Assembly (NCBI RefSeq): GCF_900638555.1
Contig: NZ_LR134525.1
Coordinates: forward strand, 372,001-436,000
Direction: 5' to 3'
Source: Neisseria meningitidis
GTDB taxonomy: Bacteria > Pseudomonadota > Gammaproteobacteria > Burkholderiales > Neisseriaceae
DNA length: 64,000 nt
The stretch's first letter is position 1. Every line of letters begins with the position of its first letter. The notes below the pieces were generated by a model. It worked only from the letters and a program-made list of their open reading frames with translations. It was not told the origin of the DNA and did no database searches. Made by a program: the position numbers and the translations under genes. Positions 37,098 through 46,935 of the stretch are shown one piece after another.

Positions 37098-38387
37098 TTA
37101 TTTCATACGGAACTCTGCCGCGCGGGCGTGGGCGGTCAGGCTTTCGCCGTGTGCCAGCACGCTGGCGGTTTCGCCTAATTTTTGCGCGCCCTGTTCCGAA
37201 ACCTGAATCAGGCTGGAGCGTTTTTGGAAATCATATGTCCCCAAAGGCGAGGAAAAGCGGGCGGTTCGGCTGGTGGGCAATACATGGTTTGGACCGGCGC
37301 AGTAGTCGCCGAGGCTTTCGCCGGTGTAGCGTCCCATGAAAATCGCACCGGCGTGGCGGATTTTTTTCGCCCATTCCTGCGGATTTTCGACTGACAGTTC
37401 CAAGTGTTCGGGGGAAATGTAGTTGGCGATTTCGCAGGCTTCGTCCAAGTCTTTGGCGAGTATCATCGCGCCCCTGTTGCCGAGCGAGGCTTCGATGATG
37501 TCGCGGCGCGGCATAGTTTCGATCAGGCGGTCCATAGCGGCTTCTACTTCGTCGAGATACGCTTGCGACGTGCCGATGAGGATGGCTTGGGCAATTTCGT
37601 CGTGTTCGGCCTGGCTGAACAAATCCATCGCCACCCAATCGGCAGGTGTCGTGCCGTCGGCGATGACCAGGATTTCAGACGGCCCCGCCACCATGTCGAT
37701 GCCGACCACGCCGAACACGCGGCGTTTGGCGGCGGCGACGAAGGCGTTGCCTGGACCGGTGATTTTATCGACTTGGGGGATGGTTTCCGTGCCGTAGGCG
37801 AGGGCGGCAACCGCCTGCGCGCCGCCGACGGTGAAGACTTTGGTTACGCTGGCGACGTATGCGGCGGCAAGTACGATGTCGTTGCGTTCGCCTTTTGGTG
37901 TCGGCACGACCATGATGATTTCTTTCACACCTGCGACGTGGGCGGGCATGGCGTTCATGATGACGGAACTCGGATACGCCGCCTTGCCGCCGGGGACGTA
38001 AATGCCGACGCGGTCAAGCGGTGTGATTTGTTGTCCCAACAGCGTGCCGTCTTCATCGGTGTAGCTCCACGATTCCATTTTTTGGCGTTGGTGGTAGCTT
38101 TCGACACGGCGGGCGGCGGTCTGCAATGCCGTCTGAACGTCGTTCGGAATGCGCTCGAACGCCGCTTTCAAATCGGCTTGCGTGAGTATTAAATCATCGA
38201 TGCTTTTAGCGTTTGTCTGATCGAATTTGTTGGTGTATTCAATCAAAGCCGCATCGCCGCGCTTTTGCACGTCGGCGCAAATGTCGGCGACGATGCGTTC
38301 GGTTTCGGGGTTTTGCGCGGTTTCAAAAGCCAGCAGGGCTTTGAGTCCGGCTTGGAAATCGGGCGATTGGGTGTTGAGTTTTTTCAT
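37098..38387 (-). CDS. hisD: Histidinol dehydrogenase
   Basis: HisD oxidises histidinol to histidine in two NAD-dependent steps. The 429-residue protein has [52 protein letters not shown] (catalytic region), [10 protein letters not shown] (zinc His/Glu) and [10 protein letters not shown]. Length fits the family. The start codon overlaps the stop of the upstream GIY-YIG gene as ATGA, which argues for co-translation within the his operon. Confidence 0.94.
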   Translation of the reverse strand: MKKLNTQSPDFQAGLKALLAFETAQNPETERIVADICADVQKRGDAALIEYTNKFDQTNAKSIDDLILTQADLKAAFERIPNDVQTALQTAARRVESYHQRQKMESWSYTDEDGTLLGQQITPLDRVGIYVPGGKAAYPSSVIMNAMPAHVAGVKEIIMVVPTPKGERNDIVLAAAYVASVTKVFTVGGAQAVAALAYGTETIPQVDKITGPGNAFVAAAKRRVFGVVGIDMVAGPSEILVIADGTTPADWVAMDLFSQAEHDEIAQAILIGTSQAYLDEVEAAMDRLIETMPRRDIIEASLGNRGAMILAKDLDEACEIANYISPEHLELSVENPQEWAKKIRHAGAIFMGRYTGESLGDYCAGPNHVLPTSRTARFSSPLGTYDFQKRSSLIQVSEQGAQKLGETASVLAHGESLTAHARAAEFRMK

Positions 38388-39283
38388 GATTTGGTTTTTT
38401 CCTTTTTTATTTTTGGATTGGGGGTCGTCTGAATATTCTCTTGTTCAGTTTCTGTCTCTGTTTTGGGTCTGATATACGCTTTTTCTCCCCCGCTACCAAA
38501 CTTCAATTCGGGCAGGCATTTTTGTTGCAGACCGAGTTTGGCTAATACCTCTTCGCTACGAGAGGTAGTGCGGAAACGGTAACGGGATTGTTTTCTACCG
38601 TTTTTGGTTTCCTCAACCATTGTTTCAAAACCGTCCACTTCGTATGCACTGACAACAGCGTTTTGCAGACCGGTGTGAACGCCGATAACGTATTTCACTT
38701 TTGAAGCAACATCTTTACCGATAACCCAGTTGCCCAACGTACGCGATTTGAGGTTGGCATCGTCTTGGTTGTCGAAAAGGTAGTCTAATTCTTCGTCAGT
38801 ATCTAAATCGAAAGCATTGTGGATTTTGATGGCGAGAATCAGCCCGTCGGGGTTAATCTCGTTAAGTGGGAGAGAAGAGAATCCAAAGCGGCGATCTAGT
38901 TCTTCTACGCTAATACCACCCGGACCATGCCCGGCAATTTTATTTTTGAGTTTTTTACCCAAGACAGATTTAACAAAATGAATTAAGGCAGATTCGGCGG
39001 CGAGTGCTTCGACTTCAGTCAGATGATAGCTGATGATATAGCGACCGAGTTTCTTGCATTTGGAGATGGCTTTGAGTTTCCGATCGATAATCTCGCCGGA
39101 GACTGGATCTTGTGAACGACTAGCAACCCATTCATGCTCGAAGATACGATTACCGCAGCCTTTGCCGATGTAGAGGATTTTGTCTTTTTTCAGGTCGGTC
39201 AGACAATAGACATAAAACCGACGCTCGCCGTTATTCAAAACGGAAAGGGTTGAATCTGAGAATTTTTTTATTTTTGCAACCAT
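38384..39283 (-). CDS. GIY-YIG domain protein within the his operon
   Basis: The 299-residue protein has an N-terminal GIY-YIG nuclease-like domain (about 20-110): [20 protein letters not shown] gives the VY and YIG blocks, followed by GNRIFEHEW with a basic Arg and helix. The middle and C-terminal parts (about 120-299) are unknown, ending in a charged Pro/Lys/Thr tail. It resembles the LEM-3-like GIY-YIG group found in uncharacterised bacterial proteins. Ribosome binding site GGAGAAG precedes the ATG at 39283. It sits between hisG and hisD and overlaps hisD by 4 bases. Function and any link to histidine synthesis are unknown. Confidence 0.8.
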   Translation of the reverse strand: MVAKIKKFSDSTLSVLNNGERRFYVYCLTDLKKDKILYIGKGCGNRIFEHEWVASRSQDPVSGEIIDRKLKAISKCKKLGRYIISYHLTEVEALAAESALIHFVKSVLGKKLKNKIAGHGPGGISVEELDRRFGFSSLPLNEINPDGLILAIKIHNAFDLDTDEELDYLFDNQDDANLKSRTLGNWVIGKDVASKVKYVIGVHTGLQNAVVSAYEVDGFETMVEETKNGRKQSRYRFRTTSRSEEVLAKLGLQQKCLPELKFGSGGEKAYIRPKTETETEQENIQTTPNPKIKKEKTKS

Positions 39284-39386
39284 TTTAACTTCTCCTATAC
39301 AGTTTACTGCCGGTGATATTTTCAGACGACCTGTCGGCGGGAACGGATAGGGTCGTCTGAAAACGCATCTTTATTCAAATGAATGC

Positions 39387-40040
39387 TTACTTCGCCTTCA
39401 CTGCGCCGCCGAACGCCTGAATAATCGGCTCCAGCAGCGCGTATTTCGTTTTCAAAGCAGCCTTGTTGACCACCAGGCGGCTGGAAATGTCGACGATGTG
39501 TTCGACTGCTTCCAAGCCGTTTGCCTTCAAGGTGTTGCCCGTCGAAACCAAGTCCACAATCGCATCGCTCAAGCCGACCAGCGGCGCAAGTTCCATCGAG
39601 CCGTACAGTTTGATAATGTCCACATGGACACCCTTGCCGGCAAAATGAGATGCCGCGATTTCAGGATACTTTGTGGCAATCTTCAGACGGCATCCGGGTT
39701 GCGAAGCTGCTTCGTAATCAAACCCTTTACGCACAGCAACCATCATGCGGCACTTGGCAATCTCCAAATCCAAAGGCCGGTAAAGCCCCGTGCCGCCGTG
39801 TTCGATCAGCACGTCTTTGCCCGCAATGCCGAAGTCCGCCGCGCCGTAGCGGACATAAGTCGGCACATCGGTTGCGCGGACAATGACAAGGCGGATGTTT
39901 TCATGGTTCGTCCCGATAATCAGCTTGCGCGATTTTTCAGGCTCTTCAGTCGGAACAATGCCGGCAGCGGCAAGCAGCGGCAGCGTCTCCTCAAAAATGC
40001 GCCCCTTGGATAAGGCGATGGTCAAAGCATTATCCTGCAT
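39387..40040 (-). CDS. hisG: ATP phosphoribosyltransferase, short form
   Basis: HisG joins ATP and PRPP in the first step of histidine synthesis. At 217 residues it is the short form (no C-terminal regulatory domain), which normally needs HisZ as partner; hisZ is not in this window. Motifs are [18 protein letters not shown] at the N-terminus, [19 protein letters not shown] and the PRPP loop region [18 protein letters not shown]. The ATG at 40040 (AAGGA upstream) is chosen because an in-frame ATG at 40109 starts with a DUS-derived MPSA and unrelated residues. Confidence 0.93.
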   Translation of the reverse strand: MQDNALTIALSKGRIFEETLPLLAAAGIVPTEEPEKSRKLIIGTNHENIRLVIVRATDVPTYVRYGAADFGIAGKDVLIEHGGTGLYRPLDLEIAKCRMMVAVRKGFDYEAASQPGCRLKIATKYPEIAASHFAGKGVHVDIIKLYGSMELAPLVGLSDAIVDLVSTGNTLKANGLEAVEHIVDISSRLVVNKAALKTKYALLEPIIQAFGGAVKAK

Positions 40041-40118
40041 GGTGTGGATGTCCTTTGTCGGTTGAAACAATAATGCCGTCTGAACAGGCGCCGACGGTGC
40101 AGATGGCATACGGTTTTA

Positions 40119-40772
40119 TCAGAGCAGGGTCCTTACATCGGCAGCAATCGTTTCCGGCTCGCTTCCGTAAGGCGAGAAAATGGCAACCTCACCGTTTTTG
40201 TCGATGAGATACGCACCGGAAGAGTGGTCGACCAAATAGTTTTCGCTGTCGTCTTTTTGATTGACTTTGGCAGAAACCACGCGGTATTGCTGCTTGATGA
40301 CCGGCAGGTTTTGGTCGCCCGTTGCCGTCAGACCGATAAAGTCCGGATTGAACTGTTTGGCATACTTGCCGATGATTTCAGGCGTGTCGCGTTCCGGATC
40401 GATGCTGACGAACACCACTTTCACGTCCTTAGCCTGCCCGCCCAACTGCTTCAACGTGTCGCTGTACGTCAAAAGCTCTGTCGGGCAGACATCGGGACAG
40501 TGCGTAAAGCCGAAAGACAGAATCACGACCTTGCCTTTCAAATCGCTCAGGTTGAAAGGCTTGCCTTCGCCGTCGGTCAGCGTGAAATCGCCGCCGATGT
40601 CTTCCTTACGCATATCCGTACCGCGCGTTTGCGGCTTTGCCGCATTTTCCGCAGCCGACGCGGATGCACTTGAAGAAGCGACTTGCGCCGCACTGTTGTC
40701 TTGAGGTTTGCAGGCGGCAAGCGCGGCAAGTACGAAAACGCCCGGCAAAAAGGAACGCGGTACGGAAAACAT
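40119..40772 (-). CDS. Sco1/SenC-family copper lipoprotein
   Basis: The 217-residue protein has signal peptide MFSVPRSFLPGVFVLAALAAC (lipobox LAAC), a Ser/Ala-rich linker, then a thioredoxin-fold Sco1 domain with the copper/redox motif THCPDVCPTELL (CxxxC) and the distal His in LVDHSSGAYLID. The family delivers copper to cytochrome oxidase or reduces its CuA-site cysteines in the periplasm. Neisseria uses a cbb3 oxidase without CuA, so an antioxidant or cbb3 CuB role is also possible. It lies 78 bases upstream of hisG on the same strand. Confidence 0.9.
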   Translation of the reverse strand: MFSVPRSFLPGVFVLAALAACKPQDNSAAQVASSSASASAAENAAKPQTRGTDMRKEDIGGDFTLTDGEGKPFNLSDLKGKVVILSFGFTHCPDVCPTELLTYSDTLKQLGGQAKDVKVVFVSIDPERDTPEIIGKYAKQFNPDFIGLTATGDQNLPVIKQQYRVVSAKVNQKDDSENYLVDHSSGAYLIDKNGEVAIFSPYGSEPETIAADVRTLL

Positions 40773-41004
40773 GACAATCTCCCAAGAATAAATAGCAAAA
40801 CCTGATTCGTACGGAATTTGAATATTTCCATCTTAACGCGTTTGGCAGATTTAATGTAGTATTTTTTTACGTTGTCTGCACGGCAGGAATTGCCGAATCA
40901 TACAGAATCTTTGGAGCGGAAAGAACAGTAAGATTAAAATAATAAAAATTCTATTTAAAATCAAAAATAAAATAAAAACAGATAAAATAATTTCAAAAAA
41001 AAGG

Positions 41005-41032
41005 TTTACAGAATTTCAAAAGCCATTATAAT
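41005..41032 (+). promoter_or_regulatory. Promoter of tRNA-Leu (CAA)
   Basis: TTTACA (41005-41010) and TATAAT (41027-41032) with 16-base spacing. The upstream 80 bases are extremely AT-rich, resembling an UP element. Confidence 0.75.
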
Positions 41033-41048
41033 GACGACTTCTTCACCA

Positions 41049-41133
41049 GCCCAGGTGGCGAAATTGGTAGACGCAGGGGACTCAAAATCCCCCGCCGCAA
41101 GGTGTGTCGGTTCGAGTCCGACCCTGGGCACCA
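41049..41133 (+). tRNA. tRNA-Leu (CAA)
   Basis: An 85-nt tRNA with acceptor GCCCAGG/CCTGGGC, anticodon loop CTCAAAA (CAA), a long variable arm, T-loop TTCGAGT and encoded CCA. Confidence 0.95.
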
Positions 41134-41134
41134 C

Positions 41135-41161
41135 AACCGCTTTTAGAGCGGTTATTTTTTT
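41135..41161 (+). terminator. Terminator of tRNA-Leu (CAA)
   Basis: AACCGCT-TTTAG-AGCGGTT stem followed by ATTTTTTT, directly after the tRNA. Confidence 0.85.
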
Positions 41162-41196
41162 GTCTATTGCTGTTTAATGAAATAGATAAGACTAAA

Positions 41197-41352
41197 TATA
41201 GTGGATTAAATTTAAACCAGTACGGCGTTGCCTCGCCTTAGCTCAAAGAGAACGATTCTCTAAGGTGCTGAAGCACCAAGTGAATCGGTTCCGTACTATT
41301 TGTACTGTCTGCGGCTTCGTCGCCTTGTCCTGATTTTTGTTAATCCACTATA
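41197..41352. repeat. Correia element, full-length (156 bp), upstream of ilvI
   Basis: The left terminus is TATAGTGGATTAAATTTAAA and the right is TTTTTGTTAATCCACTATA, two different inner variants. The IHF-type internal segment is present. Confidence 0.95.
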
Positions 41353-41892
41353 CAATCAATATATTAAGTCGTTGTTAGCCCTCTTGGTTCTGTTAATGCC
41401 GTCCAATACAGTCCGGTGCAATGAGCCATTTTCAGGAAGTATGGTTGGGAATATTTTTGATATATCAAAAATAAAATCAAGTTCAATCAATATCCCGAGT
41501 CTTTATTGGGATGAAACCCTGTAAATTTTACAATTCTTGATATCGAAGAAGGGTTTTTCACATCTGCCCCTCCTACACAAACTGTCAACAATTTCCATCT
41601 TTCAAAAAAGGTACTCCTGATTTTATTCTTTTAAAATCAATCAATAATTTCTCTGCTTTCAAAAAATAATTAAAAGATGAAAGATTTTTCTTGATTGAAC
41701 TGTCGGTTTGCGTTATCGTTTCTACTCTTTTTCACAAACTCTGTGTTCCTTTCCAATTGATTGGATAATCCGTCTGTTGCCGTGTTCCCCCAATGCGCGT
41801 ACCCTAAATCGCTGCTTGGTGGAATTGCATTACAGGTGCTGTGGCAAAGCGGTTTGTCCCTATTGGTTTGAAACCGTATAAAAGAGGTCGTT
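41353..41892. other. AT-rich leader region before ilvI
   Basis: No complete gene is seen in 540 bases. The first part (41366-41523) encodes an open frame KSLLALLVLLMPSNTVRCNE... to YWDETL stop, which looks like a signal-peptide gene whose start was lost where the Correia element entered. TTGATT (41691-41696) and TATCGT (41714-41719), 17 bases apart, are a weak promoter candidate for ilvI. I found no convincing attenuator of Ile/Val/Leu-codon type. Confidence 0.45.
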
Positions 41893-43620
41893 ATGCAGCT
41901 ATCAGGCGCGCAAATCATAGTGCAGAGTCTCAAAGCTGAAGGTGTCGAGTACGTTTTCGGTTATCCCGGCGGTGCGGTTATCGAAATCTACGATGCCCTT
42001 TTCCAACTCAATAAATTCAAGCACATTCTGACCCGTCACGAGCAGGCGGCAGTACACGCGGCAGATGCGTATGCGCGCGTCAGCGGTAAGGTGGGCGTGG
42101 CATTGGTTACATCCGGCCCGGGCGTTACCAATGCACTGACCGGTATTGCTACTGCCTATACGGATTCGATTCCGATGGTGGTCATCAGCGGGCAGGTAGG
42201 CAATTCCCTGATTGGTACGGATGCGTTCCAAGAAGTTGATACGGTGGGTATTACCCGTCCGTGCGTCAAACACAATTTCCTGGTTACGGACATCAATGAG
42301 TTGGCGGAAACCATTAAAAAGGCGTTCCAAATTGCCGCAAGCGGCCGACCGGGGCCCGTGGTGGTTGATGTCCCGAAAGATGTTACGCAGGCGATGGCGA
42401 AATTCAGCTATCCTCAGGAAGACATTTTTATCCGTTCGTATCAACCGGTTGTTCAAGGGCATATCGGTCAGATTAAAAAGGCCGTGCAGATGTTGGCATC
42501 TGCCAAACGTCCGGTCGTCTATTTTGGCGGCGGCGTGGTGTTGGGTAATGCTTCTGAAGAGCTGACCCGATTTGTCCGAATGACGGGTGCTCCGTGCACG
42601 GGTACGCTGATGGGCTTGGGCGCTTATCCTTCCGGCGACCGCCAATTCCTCGGTATGCTCGGTATGCACGGTACTTACGAGGCAAACCTTGCCATGCAGA
42701 ATGCGGATGTCGTTCTTGCCGTAGGTGCGCGTTTTGACGACCGTGTGGTTTCCGTACCGTCCAAATTTTTCGAGAAGGCGAAGAAGGTTATCCATATCGA
42801 TGTCGATCCTTCCAGCATCGCCAAACGCGTGAAGGCGGACATTCCGATTGTCGGCGACGTGAAAAACGTTTTGTCCGAGATGGTTGCGCTGTGGCAAAAA
42901 CAAGAGTCCGTGCCGTCTGAAGATGCTTTGGGCAAATGGTGGAAAACCATAGAGGAATGGCGTTCCCGCGATTGCTTGTGGTTTGACAACGGCAGCGAAA
43001 TTATCAAGCCACAATATGTGATTCAGAAGCTTGCCGAGATTACCGGCAATTCGGCAATCATCACATCGGATGTAGGGCAGCATCAAATGTTTGCGGCTCA
43101 ATATTATCCCTTCGAACGTCCGCGCCAATGGCTCAACTCCGGCGGTTTGGGTACGATGGGCGTTGGTCTGCCTTATGCGATTGGTGCAAAACTTGCCGCC
43201 CCGGATCAAGACGTATTCTGTATTACCGGCGACGGCTCGATCCAGATGAACATCCAAGAGCTGTCCACCTGTTTCCAATATCGGATTCCGGTTAACGTCA
43301 TTACGCTGAACAACGGTTATCTCGGTATGGTACGCCAGTGGCAGGAAATATATTACGGCGGACGAGAGTCGGAAACCTATTTCGATTCTTTGCCCGATTT
43401 CGTCAAACTTGCCGAGGCATACGGCCATATCGGTATCCGCGTGGACAAGAAGTCTGATGTGGAAGGTGCGTTGTTGGAAGCATTGAACCAAAAAGACAGG
43501 CTGGTGTTTATCGACTTCCTGACCGACCAGAAACAGAATGTGATGCCCATGGTCGGCAACGGCAAAGGTTTGGACGAAATGGTACTTCCGCCGCATATGC
43601 GTGCGGACGGAAAGGCGTAA
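41893..43620 (+). CDS. ilvI: Acetolactate synthase, large (catalytic) subunit
   Basis: This ThDP- and FAD-dependent enzyme makes acetolactate and acetohydroxybutyrate, the first common step to valine, leucine and isoleucine. The 575-residue product has the ThDP-activating Glu in VEYVFGYPGGAVIEIYDAL and HEQAAVHAADAYAR, the FAD region in the middle, and the C-terminal ThDP/Mg motif ITGDGSIQMNIQELSTCFQYRIPVNVITLNN. The start follows AGAGGTCGTT. ilvH starts 10 bases after its stop. A DUS is read in frame as VPSED. Confidence 0.95.
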   Translation: MQLSGAQIIVQSLKAEGVEYVFGYPGGAVIEIYDALFQLNKFKHILTRHEQAAVHAADAYARVSGKVGVALVTSGPGVTNALTGIATAYTDSIPMVVISGQVGNSLIGTDAFQEVDTVGITRPCVKHNFLVTDINELAETIKKAFQIAASGRPGPVVVDVPKDVTQAMAKFSYPQEDIFIRSYQPVVQGHIGQIKKAVQMLASAKRPVVYFGGGVVLGNASEELTRFVRMTGAPCTGTLMGLGAYPSGDRQFLGMLGMHGTYEANLAMQNADVVLAVGARFDDRVVSVPSKFFEKAKKVIHIDVDPSSIAKRVKADIPIVGDVKNVLSEMVALWQKQESVPSEDALGKWWKTIEEWRSRDCLWFDNGSEIIKPQYVIQKLAEITGNSAIITSDVGQHQMFAAQYYPFERPRQWLNSGGLGTMGVGLPYAIGAKLAAPDQDVFCITGDGSIQMNIQELSTCFQYRIPVNVITLNNGYLGMVRQWQEIYYGGRESETYFDSLPDFVKLAEAYGHIGIRVDKKSDVEGALLEALNQKDRLVFIDFLTDQKQNVMPMVGNGKGLDEMVLPPHMRADGKA

Positions 43621-43630
43621 GGAGAGGCAA

Positions 43631-44122
43631 ATGCGACATATCTTATCTGTTCTGATCGAAAACGAATCAGGTGCGATGAGCCGCGTGGTCGGTTTGTTCT
43701 CTGCACGCGATTACAATATCGATTCTTTGGCGGTTGCGCCGACCGAAGACAAAACCCTGTCCCGTATGACCATCGTTACACACGGCGACGAGCAGGTTAT
43801 CGAACAAATCACCAAGCAACTCAATAAATTGATTGAAGTGATTAAAGTGGTCGATTTGAACGAAAGCCGTTTTGTCGAACGCGAACTGATGTTGGTAAAA
43901 GTCCGTGCCGCCGGCAAAGACCGCGACGAATTTTTACGCTTGACCGAAATCTACCGGGGCAGCATCATCGACGTAACCGACCGCAGCTATACGATTGAAA
44001 TTACCGGCTCGACAGACAAGCTGGATTCCTTTTTGGAAACGGTCGGACGCGCCCAAATTTTGGAAACCGTACGTACAGGCGCGGCCGGCATCGGTCGCGG
44101 TGAGCGTATTTTGAAAATTTAA
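43631..44122 (+). CDS. ilvH: Acetolactate synthase, small (regulatory) subunit
   Basis: The 163-residue regulatory subunit binds IlvI and confers valine feedback inhibition. An N-terminal ACT domain (about 3-75, ILSVLIENESGAMSRVVGLFSARDYNIDSL) holds the valine site; the C-terminal domain (about 80-160) is of ALS_ss_C type. Ribosome binding site GGAGAGG sits at the ilvI stop, so the pair is coupled. Confidence 0.95.
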   Translation: MRHILSVLIENESGAMSRVVGLFSARDYNIDSLAVAPTEDKTLSRMTIVTHGDEQVIEQITKQLNKLIEVIKVVDLNESRFVERELMLVKVRAAGKDRDEFLRLTEIYRGSIIDVTDRSYTIEITGSTDKLDSFLETVGRAQILETVRTGAAGIGRGERILKI

Positions 44123-44188
44123 CGCCGTAACCTTTCAGACGGCACGGTATTTGAATGCCGTCTGAAAAACGAACGGCAGGAGAGATTT

Positions 44189-45575
<1,387 letters not shown>

Positions 45576-45590
45576 TTGTTTTCAAACGGG

Positions 45591-45621
45591 ACTGCCTACA
45601 CATCGTGTAGGCAGTTTTTTT
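45591..45621 (+). terminator. Rho-independent terminator of the ilv operon
   Basis: ACTGCCTACAC-ATC-GTGTAGGCAGT, a perfect 11-bp stem with a 3-base loop followed by T7. A Correia element begins right at the T-tract end. Confidence 0.92.
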
Positions 45622-45726
45622 ATAGTGGATTAACAAAAATCAGGACAAGGCGACGAAGCTGCAGACAGTACAAATAGTACGGCAAGGCGAGGCAACGCCG
45701 TACTGGTTTAAATTTAATCCACTATA
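45621..45726. repeat. Correia element, short form (106 bp)
   Basis: TATAGTGGATTAACAAAAAT to ATTTAATCCACTATA, without the IHF segment, between ilvC and argF. Confidence 0.93.
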
Positions 45727-45730
45727 TATG

Positions 45731-45763
45731 GATACCGTCTGAACATCGTGTTCAGACGGTATC
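45731..45763 (-). terminator. Terminator of argF
   Basis: GATACCGTCTGAACA and TGTTCAGACGGTATC, a 15-bp DUS-variant stem 36 bases past the argF stop. Confidence 0.75.
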
Positions 45764-45798
45764 TGTGTTGCGGATGAATTTAAACAGGCACAGTTCTG

Positions 45799-46794
45799 TC
45801 AGTCGCCCAGAGCCGCGACCATTACCGCTTTAATCGTGTGCATACGGTTTTCCGCCTGATCGAACACGATGCTGGCGGGGCTTTCGAATACTTCTTCTGT
45901 AACTTCCACACCGTTCAGCCCGAAGGTTTCGTAAATCCATTCGCCGACTTTGGTTTCGCGGTTGTGGAAGGCGGGCAGGCAGTGCATGAATTTGACTTGC
46001 GGATTGCCCGATGCCGCCATCAGTTCGGGCGTAACGCGGTAATCTTTCAGCAAATCGATGCGTTCCTGCCAGACTTCTTTCGGCTCGCCCATGCTGACCC
46101 ACACATCGGTATGAATAAAATCAACATTCTTCACGGCTTCATGCGCGTTTTCGGTCAGGGTAATTTTTGCGCCGGTTTCTTTGGCGGCGGCGTGTGCGGC
46201 GGCAATAATGCCTTCAGACGGCCACAGGCTTTGCGGTGCGCCGATACGCACGTCCATCCCCAATTTTGCCCCTAAAATCAGCAGGGAATTGCCCATGTTG
46301 TAACGCGCGTCGCCGACGTAGGCAAACGCGGTTTGGTTCAAAGGTTTGCCGCTGTGTTCGCGCATAGTCAGTGCGTCGGCAAGCATTTGTGTGGGATGGA
46401 ACTCGTTGGTCAGCCCGTTGAACACGGGTACGCCCGCGTATTTCGCCAATTCTTCGACAGTTTCCTGACCGAAACCGCGATATTCGATGGCATCGTACAT
46501 CCTGCCCAACACGCGGGCGGTGTCTTTGATGCTTTCCTTATGCCCGATTTGGCTGGCGGACGGCTCTAAATAAGTCACTCCCGCGCCTTGATCGCGCGCG
46601 GCGACTTCAAACGCGCAGCGCGTCCGAGTAGAGGTTTTTTCAAAAATCAGGGCGATGTTTTTCCCTTTCATCCGCTGAATCTCGCGCCCTGCTTTTTTGG
46701 CGGCTTTCAATTCGGCGGCAAGGTCGAGGTAGGCGGTGATTTCTTCCGGCGTGAAGTCTAAAAGTTTCAGAAAATGGCGGTTTTTCAGGTTCAC
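45799..46794 (-). CDS. argF: Ornithine carbamoyltransferase
   Basis: This enzyme transfers the carbamoyl group to ornithine, making citrulline in arginine synthesis. The 331-residue protein has the carbamoyl-phosphate motif [13 protein letters not shown], the ornithine-loop region DVWVSMGE and the catalytic Cys motif [10 protein letters not shown]. It is cytoplasmic and trimeric in the family. The gene stands alone between DUS-type terminators. Confidence 0.95.
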   Translation of the reverse strand: MNLKNRHFLKLLDFTPEEITAYLDLAAELKAAKKAGREIQRMKGKNIALIFEKTSTRTRCAFEVAARDQGAGVTYLEPSASQIGHKESIKDTARVLGRMYDAIEYRGFGQETVEELAKYAGVPVFNGLTNEFHPTQMLADALTMREHSGKPLNQTAFAYVGDARYNMGNSLLILGAKLGMDVRIGAPQSLWPSEGIIAAAHAAAKETGAKITLTENAHEAVKNVDFIHTDVWVSMGEPKEVWQERIDLLKDYRVTPELMAASGNPQVKFMHCLPAFHNRETKVGEWIYETFGLNGVEVTEEVFESPASIVFDQAENRMHTIKAVMVAALGD

Positions 46795-46867
46795 TGTCGT
46801 TTCCTTTATGTGGGGGCGTGAACGCCGTATTTGCAGCGTTTGCGGAAAGAAGGGTTAGCGGAATGTT

Positions 46868-46902
46868 GCAATGCCGTCTGAAGGTTGTTCAGACGGCATT
46901 GC
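46868..46902 (-). terminator. Terminator of acnB
   Basis: GCAATGCCGTCTGAA and TTCAGACGGCATTGC, a 15-bp stem about 35 bases past the acnB stop. Confidence 0.75.
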
Positions 46903-46935
46903 GGTCAATCCCTTACTTCATACGGATGACGGGGA

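Noticed and set aside
41300..41524. Leu-rich leader peptide of an ilv attenuator
   Set aside because: The frame begins inside the Correia element, lacks a ribosome binding site, and no competing terminator/antiterminator hairpins were found before ilvI.
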